NCBI GenBank assembly: GCA_947503715.1
Contig: CANNER010000004.1
Span: 417,464 to 481,463, forward strand
From: an uncultured Caulobacterales bacterium
GTDB lineage: Bacteria; Pseudomonadota; Alphaproteobacteria; Caulobacterales; Maricaulaceae
DNA: 64,000 nt
Direction: 5' to 3'
In this document: positions 9,040 to 17,143 of the stretch, in pieces
Position numbering within the stretch: the stretch's first letter is position 1
How the letters are laid out: each line of letters opens with the position of its first letter
Notes under the pieces: generated by a model
The model's database searches: none
Told to the model about the DNA's origin: nothing
What the model saw: the letters and a program-made list of their open reading frames with translations, nothing else
Program-made: the position numbers and the translations under genes

Positions 9040-9458
9040 AGACCAGAAGGTCCACGCACAAATTGATTCCTGTTGGGCTGGGAACCCGGTGGGCCGCAAT
9101 ACAAGTTGATATGCTGTTTCTGTCAGCCATAATCGGAATACCGCTTAATATTTTCGTACCGGCTGACCCGTCAGACGGCGTTGTGCTCTTGATAGTTTTT
9201 GGACTGTTTTCTCTCTATTTCACAATTGGGAATGCCTGTTTCGAAGCCACAGTCGGTCAGCGCGTTTTGGGTTACAAAATCATACCGGCTATTGACGAAA
9301 AACCTCACTACATCGTCAGGTTTATACTGGGCTTTGTCGCCTTCTTTTTAGGCTTCATAACGTGGCTCGGAAATCGCCATGTCAAAGATGGTACATATTG
9401 GTGGGACTACGAATCCAATACGCGTGCCGTTCCCCTTCACTACGTTGCACCCAATTGA
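9018..9458 (+). CDS. RDD-family membrane protein
   Basis: Up to 146 residues with three hydrophobic segments (LFLSAIIGIPLNIF, VVLLIVFGLFSLYFTIGNA, YIVRFILGFVAFFLGFITW). The pattern R(x)AAIQVDMLFL in helix 1, TVGQRVLGYKI after helix 2, and a terminal KDGTYWWDYESNTRAV fits the RDD domain. Function unknown; some RDD proteins act in ion homeostasis. The frame overlaps the end of mutM. TTG 9018, GTG 9027 and GTG 9036 are all possible starts; GTG 9036 overlaps the mutM stop as GTGA, typical of translational coupling, and is the one I favour. Confidence 0.65.
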   Translation: MRGVSEVKTRRSTHKLIPVGLGTRWAAIQVDMLFLSAIIGIPLNIFVPADPSDGVVLLIVFGLFSLYFTIGNACFEATVGQRVLGYKIIPAIDEKPHYIVRFILGFVAFFLGFITWLGNRHVKDGTYWWDYESNTRAVPLHYVAPN

Positions 9459-9516
9459 ACTCCCCGCCCTGCCACGCTATGCGGGCCGATAGAATTTTGA
9501 GAGAGAGCATCCCCCA

Positions 9517-10293
9517 ATGGCTTATGACGATATTGAACTGACGCGTGACGGCGCGGTGGCCATCATTCAGATGGACCGTCCCAAGGCGCTAAACGCCCTG
9601 AACCTGAATATGATGAAAGAGCTCGCCGATGCGCTAAGCAAGCTGGAAGCGGATGATTCCGTGAGCTGTGTCATCCTAACCGGGAATGAGAAAGCTTTCG
9701 CCGCAGGGGCGGACATTAAAGATATGGCCGAGGATGATTATCTGGGCCTGTATAAAAATGACCGGTTCGAGGAAAACCACATGGCCACAGAGCGGTTCCG
9801 CAAGCCGATCATCGCGGCGGTCGCGGGTTACGCCTTGGGCGGTGGCTGCGAAGTCGCCATGATGTGTGATTTCATCATCGCGGCAGATAATGCGAAATTC
9901 GGCCAGCCTGAGATAAATCTGGGCGTCATGCCCGGTATGGGCGGGACGCAACGCATGCTCCGCGCGGTTGGCAAAGCCAAGACGATGGACCTCTGTCTGA
10001 CGGGTCGGATGATGGACGCGGATGAGGCGGAACGGGCCGGACTCGTCAGTCGCGTTGTGCCGCTGGATAAGTTGATGGAGACGGCGAAAGAGGCCGCGGC
10101 CAAAATCGCGAGCCAATCCCAACCCATCGCCATGATGACCAAAGAGACAGTTGAGGCCGGATTCGAGATGAGCCTTGCCCAAGGCATCCGCTATGAGCGT
10201 CGCCTGTTCCAGAGCATGTTTACAACCCATGACCAGAAGGAAGGCATGGCCGCTTTCATCGAGAAGCGGAAACCGCATTTTAAAAATCGGTAG
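9517..10293 (+). CDS. Enoyl-CoA hydratase/isomerase family protein
   Basis: 258 residues, the normal crotonase length. Features: RPKALNALN near residue 27, the oxyanion-hole motif [11 protein letters not shown] around 63-73, and [47 protein letters not shown] block around 105-150 with both catalytic glutamates expected for short-chain enoyl-CoA hydratase. It hydrates trans-2-enoyl-CoA in beta-oxidation. This gene stands between mutM and rpsT in many alphaproteobacteria, so location reflects conserved synteny rather than pathway. Confidence 0.92.
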   Translation: MAYDDIELTRDGAVAIIQMDRPKALNALNLNMMKELADALSKLEADDSVSCVILTGNEKAFAAGADIKDMAEDDYLGLYKNDRFEENHMATERFRKPIIAAVAGYALGGGCEVAMMCDFIIAADNAKFGQPEINLGVMPGMGGTQRMLRAVGKAKTMDLCLTGRMMDADEAERAGLVSRVVPLDKLMETAKEAAAKIASQSQPIAMMTKETVEAGFEMSLAQGIRYERRLFQSMFTTHDQKEGMAAFIEKRKPHFKNR

Positions 10294-10421
10294 GGCACTG
10301 TAGAGCCGTCTAAACGCCCTATTGACGACCTGCGACTCCCTCCGTATATGGCCACCAAGAATTAGCCTGCCCGCGCATGGACGCGGGCTTTGTGCATTGA
10401 ACGAAGATGAAAGAGTGAAAC

Positions 10422-10685
10422 ATGGCAAATACGTCCTCCGCTAAGAAGAACGTCCGTAAAATGGCCCGCAAGACGGCCGTCAACAAAGCCCGTCGGTCAT
10501 CCGTCCGGACTTTCCTGCGTCGCGTCGAAGATGCGATCACGGCAGGTGATAAGACAGCTGCAACAGCTGCCCTGAAAGATGCAGAGCCCGCCATGATGCG
10601 CGCCGTGTCCAAAGGCATCTTCCACAAGAACACAGCCAGCCGCAAAATTTCGCGTCTGAACAAGCGCGTTAAAGCGATCGGCTAA
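10422..10685 (+). CDS. rpsT: 30S ribosomal protein S20
   Basis: 87 residues, very basic: [34 protein letters not shown], all-helical as in S20, which binds 16S rRNA in the small subunit. An AAGATGAAAGAGTG region with a GA-rich ribosome site precedes the ATG. A strong rho-independent terminator follows about 50 bp after the stop, so it is transcribed separately from dnaA. Confidence 0.97.
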   Translation: MANTSSAKKNVRKMARKTAVNKARRSSVRTFLRRVEDAITAGDKTAATAALKDAEPAMMRAVSKGIFHKNTASRKISRLNKRVKAIG

Positions 10686-10733
10686 TCGCCGCTCTCTTAC
10701 TTTGGCCGCCTGCGCTGCGGTCCCGTAGATTTC

Positions 10734-10768
10734 AAAGCCGTCTTCCCTTAGGGAGGCGGCTTTTTTCA
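10734..10768 (+). terminator. Rho-independent terminator after rpsT
   Basis: AGCCGTCTTCCC pairs with GGGAGGCGGCT across a TTA loop (one bulged T, one GU pair) and is followed by TTTTTT. The position just behind rpsT fits. Confidence 0.85.
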
Positions 10769-11205
10769 TGGCGGGTTGATCTCGGCAGGGCGGTTTCCGC
10801 GCGGCGATCTCTTGCAAAAATTTACAAGAATCGGGTGAAACCTCGCCGCGTCCCGACACCCCTGACGAACCGTTCAGAGTCAAGAATTTTCTGTGACAAA
10901 TTTGTGAATTTATTTTCAGTGGAAAAACGGTTGCGATTCAAAGGCCTTTTCGAGTCAAGAACTGAATCGGTGCCGATTCGATTTTTATCACGTTGACGGT
11001 ATGAAAAAGGGCTGGTTAATAAGGGTCATCGGATGTGCCCGCGGGGGCAGGACCATCCGGTTCGGGGAAACCCTGACACGTCTATCACTGTGGAAGTGAG
11101 GATGGGACAGGTGTTCACATTAGATAAGGATTTCAAAGACTTGTGTTTTCAGGTCGCCGGTTTCGTACGGCTTGGAAACAAATGGTCTTTCGATAGGAGA
11201 TGGCA
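10769..11205. other. dnaA upstream intergenic region
   Basis: About 440 bases without a convincing gene between the rpsT terminator and dnaA. Positions 10866-11020 are AT-rich relative to surroundings. One near-match to a DnaA box lies at 10918-10926 (AGTGGAAAA, one mismatch to TGTGGAAAA) and a weak one at 10983-10991 (TTTATCACG). This is too little to call an origin. A 65-codon frame at 11033-11230 has no supporting features. The stretch probably holds the dnaA promoter and 5' leader. Confidence 0.4.
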
Positions 11206-12717
11206 ATGGGCAGAGCGGCTGACAGTATGACAGACAGAGTGAAGGCCCCTGATCTTTATACAGGTGAGCCGCCCCTGCAATCCGCACATAATACGTGGAA
11301 ACAGGTTAAGACAGATTTGGCCTATGCATTGGGTCCGAATGTTCACCGCTCTTGGACCGGACGCCTGCACATTACGCAAGCGGACGAATCCATTGTCACC
11401 CTCGCCGCGCCCACAAAATTTATCACCTCCAAGATTGAAGCCAATTACGCGGATACTGTCCGCCGTCTCTGGGAGAAACATGATCAGGTCGATCCCCCGC
11501 GCCGTTTGTCCTTTGTCGCCAATCCAGGTGCCGTCCGCGCACCAATCCGGACCGCCCAGCCCGCTGACCGCGTCGCAGGGCTTGGCGCATCCATCCCTTC
11601 AGAGCGCGCAGCGGCAGCGCCCAAAATAGAAGCGGAAATAGCGCCCGCAACAGCCACAGGCGAAAGCCCGCGTGATCGCTTCACCTTTGACAATTTCGTT
11701 GTCGGCCAATCCAATGAGCTTGCCATGGCTGTCGCGCGCCAAGTCGCGCAGAATGCCGGAAAGGGTCGCGCACCGCAATATAATCCCATCGTCATTCACG
11801 GCACGAATGGGATGGGGAAGACCCACTTGCTCTATGCGATTGAAAATGCGTTCCGCGAGAATTCGCCGGAAAAACGCATGCGCTTCATCTCCGCAGAAGA
11901 TTTTGTCTCAACCTTCGTCGCTTCTGTGCGCGGTCAGGGCCGCGAGGGGATTTCAGCGTTTAAAGCCTCCCTGCGCGACGTCGACCTACTCGTCATAGAT
12001 GATGCGCATTTCATTGCGGATAAGCCGGGCAGCCAGGAAGAACTGCTCCATACGCTCGTCAGCCTTGTCGATGGCGGCAAACAAATCCTGATCGCCGCCG
12101 ACCGCCATCCGGACAAGATCGACAAAGCGTCAGAGCGCCTCAAGAGCTATATGTCGTCCGGATTGGTTTGTAAGATCGGCGCGGCGGATTATGAGCTACG
12201 TCTGCGTATTCTCGACCGCCTGATCCAGCGCCGCCGGACCAGCGGACAGCCGGACCTTGCCATTCCGCAAAATGCGCGCGACCATCTCGCCGCGCGCATG
12301 AATGCGACACCGCGCGATCTCGAAGGCGCCTTTAACCAGATCGTCGCGCAGAGCGAATTTCTCGGCACAGCCATCACCTTGGAAAGCGTGCAGGAGACCC
12401 TCTCGGATTCACGCTACATGATGGGCCAACGCCTAACGGTAGACCGCATCCAACGCGCCGTCTGCGAAGTCTTCTCCGTTACGCCGACGGATATGGTCAG
12501 CAAGCGCCGCGCCCGCGTCATCGCACGTCCGCGACAGGTCGCCATGTATCTGTCCAAAAAATTGACCAAACGCTCACTGCCCGATATTGGCCGTCGCTTT
12601 GGCGGACGTGACCACACAACGGTCATGCACGCCGTCAAGCGCATCGACCAACTCCGCGCCGATGACGCCGCCTTCAACGCGCAGATCGAGACAGTGGAAA
12701 CGTTGTTGAAGGCTTAG
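11206..12717 (+). CDS. dnaA: Chromosomal replication initiator DnaA
   Basis: 503 residues from ATG 11206. Domain I (TWKQVKTDLAYALGPNVHRSWTG), a proline/alanine-rich linker, the AAA+ domain with Walker A GTNGMGKTHLLYA and Walker B LLVIDDAHFI, and domain IV with the DnaA-box-binding signature GGRDHTTVMHAVKRI. DnaA opens the origin and loads helicase. The ATG at 11200 abuts the AGGAG sequence and is too close; ATG 11206 sits six bases behind it. The Walker B tail reads DDAHF where many DnaA proteins have DDVQF. Family identity is certain. Confidence 0.96.
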   Translation: MGRAADSMTDRVKAPDLYTGEPPLQSAHNTWKQVKTDLAYALGPNVHRSWTGRLHITQADESIVTLAAPTKFITSKIEANYADTVRRLWEKHDQVDPPRRLSFVANPGAVRAPIRTAQPADRVAGLGASIPSERAAAAPKIEAEIAPATATGESPRDRFTFDNFVVGQSNELAMAVARQVAQNAGKGRAPQYNPIVIHGTNGMGKTHLLYAIENAFRENSPEKRMRFISAEDFVSTFVASVRGQGREGISAFKASLRDVDLLVIDDAHFIADKPGSQEELLHTLVSLVDGGKQILIAADRHPDKIDKASERLKSYMSSGLVCKIGAADYELRLRILDRLIQRRRTSGQPDLAIPQNARDHLAARMNATPRDLEGAFNQIVAQSEFLGTAITLESVQETLSDSRYMMGQRLTVDRIQRAVCEVFSVTPTDMVSKRRARVIARPRQVAMYLSKKLTKRSLPDIGRRFGGRDHTTVMHAVKRIDQLRADDAAFNAQIETVETLLKA

Positions 12718-12781
12718 AGCTTATAAAGCCTATCCCACCAATAGGTTGCGTTTGACGATCCGTCAGGTTTAACCTGACGTC

Positions 12782-13933
12782 ATGTTTCTCCGCCTTTTAC
12801 TCTCCCTTTGCCTCTCCCTCATGATTGGGGTTTCTGCCGTCGCCGCAGAACCCGATTACGCCAAACTGGATGATGCAACACTCTCGCAATTGATGGGGGC
12901 CGGTGACGGCCAAGCCGCCTTCACGCTCGCCTTCAATGCGATGGAGGCTTTGGAAGAACAGACCGTGACCTCGGATCAAGCAGACGCCGTTATAGCCATG
13001 ATGGTCAGGGCTGATGAGCTTGGCAGTGCTGAAGCCCCGAATGCCCTCGCCCTGATTTATGAAGGACAAATTTTTGAAACCGTGACGCCTGACTCTGTGA
13101 AAGCCGGAGCTGCCCTCGAACGGGCCGTAGAGCGGGGCAGCGAGGCTGCTGCTCTCAATCTAGGCTTACGGTTGCTGGGGAATGAAGACCCTGCTGCACA
13201 TGATCGCGCATTTTCGCTTCTGGATCCCTTACGTGAATCAGAAACGATAGGCGCCCTCACCGCCAGTCAGCTTCTGGAGCCATACCTCATGGGGTATGGG
13301 GCGCGGGCCCCGCAAATGGATAAGGTCCGTGAAACCGCGACGCAATGTAGTGAACACGAACCCTCAGAAAGCTATTGCGCTTTTATCATGGGACGGGCTT
13401 TACAAAGCGGCTGGGGCGGGCCGACGGATCCAGCGGCCGCAACCCCATGGTTCGCACAGTCTGCCAAAGCTGGCGATGCAAGAGCCCAATGGTATTATGC
13501 CATGGCCCTCTTACAGGGGCTTGGCATAGCCGTTGATCAGGCTGAGGCTTATAAGTGGGTAAAAGCGTCCGCCGAACAGAATCATATAAATGGATTAATC
13601 AGTTTTGCCGTTATGAGCGCGCAAGGCGACGGCACTGATGTCAATTTTCAAGCCGCATTTGACGCCTATGACACCGCCGCTAAATTGGGGAGCACCCATG
13701 CCTTGCGCGGCCTGTCAGGTATGTTGATTTCGGGTGAAGGCCGCGCTGTGGAATTGGATAAAGGTTTGGCGGGATTAATCGTCGCCGCCGATAATGGCGA
13801 CGATCTCGCTTTAAAACTCTTTGATATGATGATCGAGGGCTCAGCCTCACCCGAGGAAAAACGAGCGGCTCAACGCTTAAAGCTTTCCGCAGAGATTAAC
13901 GAGGTGAAGACCAAATATGGCTTCACCCCCTGA
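12782..13933 (+). CDS. Secreted Sel1-like repeat (SLR/TPR) protein
   Basis: 383 residues. A signal peptide (FLRLLLSLCLSLMIGVSAVAAEP) is followed by helical repeats, most clearly residues 215-350, with Sel1 patterns such as PWFAQSAKAGDARAQWYYAMALLQG and AFDAYDTAAKLGSTHALRGLSGMLISG. Such solenoids bind other proteins, usually in the periplasm. No enzymatic domain is visible. It is convergent with the aminopeptidase downstream; only 15 bp separate the stops. Confidence 0.8.
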   Translation: MFLRLLLSLCLSLMIGVSAVAAEPDYAKLDDATLSQLMGAGDGQAAFTLAFNAMEALEEQTVTSDQADAVIAMMVRADELGSAEAPNALALIYEGQIFETVTPDSVKAGAALERAVERGSEAAALNLGLRLLGNEDPAAHDRAFSLLDPLRESETIGALTASQLLEPYLMGYGARAPQMDKVRETATQCSEHEPSESYCAFIMGRALQSGWGGPTDPAAATPWFAQSAKAGDARAQWYYAMALLQGLGIAVDQAEAYKWVKASAEQNHINGLISFAVMSAQGDGTDVNFQAAFDAYDTAAKLGSTHALRGLSGMLISGEGRAVELDKGLAGLIVAADNGDDLALKLFDMMIEGSASPEEKRAAQRLKLSAEINEVKTKYGFTP

Positions 13934-13948
13934 GTTATAAGGTAAGCC

Positions 13949-15472
13949 CTACTCCGCCTCATAATCGCGGACCAGTTGATCCATAAACCGAACGCCCCAG
14001 CCTGCATGGCCTTTGGGGGCTGTTGGAGTTGGGCTGTCACGCCAGTCGACGCCGGCCATATCAATATGAACCCACGGTTGATCCTCTTCGACAAATGTGC
14101 CGATCACCGCTGCGCCGATAGAAGCACCCGGTGAACCGGCCGTCGATTTAATATCAGCGATGTCGGATTTGATTTGCTTATAATGGTTAGGATGAAGCGG
14201 GAGCGGCCAGACGTCTTCGCCGGACCGTTCACCAATATCCATCATCGTCTGTGCGAGTTCGAAATCGCGTGTAATCACACCGCCATATTCATCGCTCAAG
14301 GCGCGTCCAACAGAGCCTGTCAGAGTTGCGATATTGACAATGAGCTCGGGCTCGTATTTTTCAATCGTATAGGGCACAGCATCGACGAACAGGAGTCGAC
14401 CTTCCGCATCGGTCGACATAACTTCAATCGTTTTACCGTTATAAGTCGTCAGCACATCCCCCGGACGAATGGCTTTCCCGTCCGGCATATTTTCGGCGAG
14501 TGGCATGACGCCGACAAGATTGATATCCGCGCCGCGTTTCGCCGTCGAAATCAATGTCCCTGCGACAGCCGCCGCACCGGACAGATCGGATTTCATCAAC
14601 CACTGACCGCTATTGGGTTTCAGGCTGATCCCGCCCGTATCAAAGGTGATGCCCTTTCCGACTAGAGCAAGCGGAGCTTCGCTGGAGGCCGCGCCGTTAT
14701 ATTCCAGAATGAGCAAACGCGGATCATGGACGGACCCCTTCCCGACACCGAGGATGGCGCCCATCCCCTCGCGTTCCATCTCGCGCACGCCCATGACACT
14801 GATTTTCAGGTTCGCGATACCGCGCGATTCATTGCGGACGCGGTCGACAAATGTTTCGGGATAAACTTCAAGCCCCGGCGCATTGCCGAGATCGCGGACC
14901 ATGGAGATCGCATCGGCAACACCTTCATAATCCGTCTCCGTCAGCGCATCTGCCGCACGGTTATCTGAGCCCGCAAAAATCACGTCCCGATCTTCGGGCA
15001 GGTCGCCCGTTTTATAAGTCGTGAAGCTGTAATCGCCGAGGCGGTAACCCAGGGCCAGATCCGCGCTTGGTGCAGTGACATCCGTGTTTAATCCGTCAAC
15101 GACAATCGTCAGCGCCCCCTCACCCGGTGCTTTGATGGCATGTCCACCCAGATCATGAAGATTACGACGCGTGAGAACATCCCCGCCCGTTCCAATGACA
15201 GTCACGGACTTCATATCCCCAAGTCCATAGAAATGCTGGCTGGTCCCGAAATCACCCTTAAATCCAGAGCCTTCAATCGCACGGGTCAGCGCGTCAGACA
15301 TCTCGTCGTTCATATCCGCCGGCAGGCTCAAGTCATCATTCAGATAGAGCACAACATGATCGCTGAGCGCCGTATCGGCGGCGGCGAATGAAATATCGTC
15401 GGCAAAGGCCGGAGCCGCCATGAGCGAGAGGGCCGCGGATGTGAGAGCCGTTTGACGGATTGAAAGGCGCAT
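13949..15472 (-). CDS. Leucyl aminopeptidase, M17 family, exported
   Basis: 507 residues. The C-terminal catalytic half carries the M17 metal and active-site blocks: VGKGITFDTGGISLKP, MKSDLSGAAAV and MSTDAEGRLLFVDA (canonical NTDAEGR). It removes N-terminal amino acids, using two divalent metals, normally as a hexamer. Unlike standard cytosolic PepA it begins with a clear signal peptide (MRLSIRQTALTSAALSLMAAPAFADD), so it is predicted periplasmic, suited to degrading imported peptides. It is a single transcription unit with its own upstream spacer of about 100 bp. Confidence 0.9.
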   Translation of the reverse strand: MRLSIRQTALTSAALSLMAAPAFADDISFAAADTALSDHVVLYLNDDLSLPADMNDEMSDALTRAIEGSGFKGDFGTSQHFYGLGDMKSVTVIGTGGDVLTRRNLHDLGGHAIKAPGEGALTIVVDGLNTDVTAPSADLALGYRLGDYSFTTYKTGDLPEDRDVIFAGSDNRAADALTETDYEGVADAISMVRDLGNAPGLEVYPETFVDRVRNESRGIANLKISVMGVREMEREGMGAILGVGKGSVHDPRLLILEYNGAASSEAPLALVGKGITFDTGGISLKPNSGQWLMKSDLSGAAAVAGTLISTAKRGADINLVGVMPLAENMPDGKAIRPGDVLTTYNGKTIEVMSTDAEGRLLFVDAVPYTIEKYEPELIVNIATLTGSVGRALSDEYGGVITRDFELAQTMMDIGERSGEDVWPLPLHPNHYKQIKSDIADIKSTAGSPGASIGAAVIGTFVEEDQPWVHIDMAGVDWRDSPTPTAPKGHAGWGVRFMDQLVRDYEAE

Positions 15473-15574
15473 GATGATCTCCTGTAATAGTTTCTTACAT
15501 TTACCTACGAATGAGAGACGAACAGGGCCATCATATTTTTACTATGGGAAATATGGGTTCTGCCTATGGGCGGA

Positions 15575-15751
15575 TCATCGCCGCCGTTTCAGGTAGAACA
15601 CACTGGGATAGGTATCGGTTTTGACGTGGTAACATTCCCAGCCCTGCAGGCCGAAATTATTCAGCATCGTCTCGCTGCTGGCGCGAATGGAATCGCCTGT
15701 CAGGCCTTTGCTGTCGCCCTGTATGATTTTATATTCCCAACGGTCCGACAT
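15575..15751 (-). CDS. Small DUF4177-like protein, copy B
   Basis: 58 residues, too short for a standard ORF listing: it begins MSDRWEYKIIQGDS, contains ETMLNNFGLQGWECYHVKTD and ends in a basic YLKRRR. The WEYK start, the L(N)xxGxxGWE centre and the final basic strand are the pattern of DUF4177, a small beta-rich domain of unknown role. Its ATG directly abuts the TAG stop of copy A (15752-15754), so both are co-translated. It is the last gene of the SPFH/RHH operon. Divergent from copy A over most of its length. Confidence 0.75.
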   Translation of the reverse strand: MSDRWEYKIIQGDSKGLTGDSIRASSETMLNNFGLQGWECYHVKTDTYPSVFYLKRRR

Positions 15752-15934
15752 CTAACTCGCCCGCTTAAGATAAAGGCGCTGTGACGTGCCGTAAGGCGTG
15801 ACCGAGACAAGCTCCCATCCCTCAATGCCCAATCGCGTGAGGCGGTCTTGAATCTGCGCATCATGTTTTTCGATCTTTGAATTCCACATTGAGACCTTCA
15901 CCGTCTCAACTCTATACTGCCAACGTTTACTCAT
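15752..15934 (-). CDS. Small DUF4177-like protein, copy A
   Basis: 60 residues beginning MSKRWQYRVETVKV and containing QDRLTRLGIEGWELVSVTPYGTSQRLYLKRAS, a good DUF4177 match (xWxYxV...LGxxGWELVxV). I take the ATG at 15934 because AAGGAG lies 7-8 bases upstream; a longer in-frame extension runs into the neighbouring RHH gene. The start overlaps the RHH stop by 8 bp. Function unknown; the tandem duplication inside a membrane-scaffold operon is notable. Confidence 0.8.
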   Translation of the reverse strand: MSKRWQYRVETVKVSMWNSKIEKHDAQIQDRLTRLGIEGWELVSVTPYGTSQRLYLKRAS

Positions 15935-16094
15935 CCTTCGTCTCCTTTTTGAGGCGTCCTTCGCGGCGCAGGGCCTCACGTAGGGCCCATTCGATCTGGC
16001 CATTGAGCGAACGGAGATCATCCGCGGCCCAGGCCTTCATAGCGGACAGCACCGGAGCGCTGATCCGCAGGGGATATGATTTCTTATCCGGCAC
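15927..16094 (-). CDS. Arc/ribbon-helix-helix DNA-binding-like small protein
   Basis: 55 residues from GTG 16094, which has AGGA four to five bases upstream. The chain DKKSYPLRISAPVLSAMKAW followed by AADDLRSLNGQIEWALREALRREGRL is a ribbon-helix-helix pattern: a short basic beta strand (SYPLRIS) then two helices with an RSLNGQIEWALREAL segment like Arc family repressors. RHH proteins dimerise and bind DNA by the strand. Genes of this kind are often found next to SPFH-protein genes. It starts 6 bp after the SPFH stop and overlaps the DUF4177 start, so all are one operon; autoregulation is plausible but not shown. Confidence 0.78.
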   Translation of the reverse strand: MPDKKSYPLRISAPVLSAMKAWAADDLRSLNGQIEWALREALRREGRLKKETKDE

Positions 16095-16100
16095 AGGGTC

Positions 16101-16967
16101 CTAGTAGAGGGAGCCGGTATTCACGACGGGCTGTGTGGCCTTGTCGGAGCAGAGAACGACGAGCAGGTTGGACACCATAGCCGCGCGGCGTTCATCATCC
16201 AGCTCGACAATGTCTTTGGCGGAGAGCGCATTGAGCGCATCCTCGACCATACCGACCGCGCCTTCGACAATCTGCTTCCGTGCGGCGATAATCGCACCGG
16301 CCTGTTGGCGTTGCAGCATGGCACCCGCAATCTCCGGAGCATAGGCGAGATGCGAAATCCGTGCCTCGATGACATTGATCCCGGCCTTGGATAGGCGGTC
16401 CTGGATTTCATCCCGCAGGCGGTCGGAGATTTCAGTCGGATGCGACCGCAGGCTGATCGTACCGTCACTATGTTGGTCATAGGGATAGCTGGTCGCCATG
16501 GCGCGGATGGCGGCCTCGGACTGAATTTGTACAAAGCTCTCATAATCGTCGACATTAAAGACGGCTTCCGCAGAGTCGTTGACTTCCCAGACAACAATCG
16601 CAGCGATTTCAATCGGGGAGCCGTCCAGTTCGTTGACTTTCAACTTGCCGCTCTCAAAGTTGCGCACGCGCAGACTGATCTTCTGTTTCGTGTAGAACGG
16701 GTTGTTAAAGCGAAGACCCGGTGTGCGAACCGTGCCGATATATTTCCCGAATAGGGACAGGACCGCCGATTGGTTGGGTTCGACTTTATACAGGCCGGAT
16801 AGACCGGTCAGAATAATTAAACTTCCAATGACGAGGAGAAGTAATTTCATCCCCTTTGGCTCAATATTTATAACGCCAAAAACCAACGCGGCTGACGCAG
16901 CCAGCAATACAAACAGGAACGGTATACCGCTCGTGGATTTGACTTCTCTTTCTCTAATTTCGGCCAT
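16101..16967 (-). CDS. SPFH/Band 7 domain membrane protein
   Basis: 288 residues. Two membrane segments near the N-terminus ([19 protein letters not shown] and [19 protein letters not shown]), then an SPFH domain ([30 protein letters not shown]... [22 protein letters not shown]) and a coiled coil ([32 protein letters not shown]). SPFH proteins form large ring-like membrane scaffolds that control proteases and lipid domains. Here no NfeD or protease gene is adjacent; instead it heads an operon with an RHH protein and two DUF4177 proteins. Confidence 0.9.
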   Translation of the reverse strand: MAEIREREVKSTSGIPFLFVLLAASAALVFGVINIEPKGMKLLLLVIGSLIILTGLSGLYKVEPNQSAVLSLFGKYIGTVRTPGLRFNNPFYTKQKISLRVRNFESGKLKVNELDGSPIEIAAIVVWEVNDSAEAVFNVDDYESFVQIQSEAAIRAMATSYPYDQHSDGTISLRSHPTEISDRLRDEIQDRLSKAGINVIEARISHLAYAPEIAGAMLQRQQAGAIIAARKQIVEGAVGMVEDALNALSAKDIVELDDERRAAMVSNLLVVLCSDKATQPVVNTGSLY

Positions 16968-17088
16968 GAAATTCTCCCTCTTTTAGCCCTATCACTCCTG
17001 ATTACCGGATTGGCACACCCTATGAAGTGATATCATTTATATATCACATATGTTGTTTTTCGATAATTTGACAAGATGGGAGAGCCAA

Positions 17089-17118
17089 GAAAAAACGCCG
17101 CCCAAATGGACGGCGTTG
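17089..17118 (-). terminator. Terminator of the S9 peptidase gene
   Basis: On the minus strand AACGCCGTCC pairs with GGGCGGCGTT across ATTT and runs into TTTTTC. It lies 26 bp behind the peptidase stop. Confidence 0.85.
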
Positions 17119-17143
17119 ATTCAGAACGAAATTTTCCGGCTGT

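Noticed and set aside
10769..11205. Replication origin next to dnaA
   Set aside because: Only one or two degenerate DnaA-box-like sites; no cluster or clear unwinding element.
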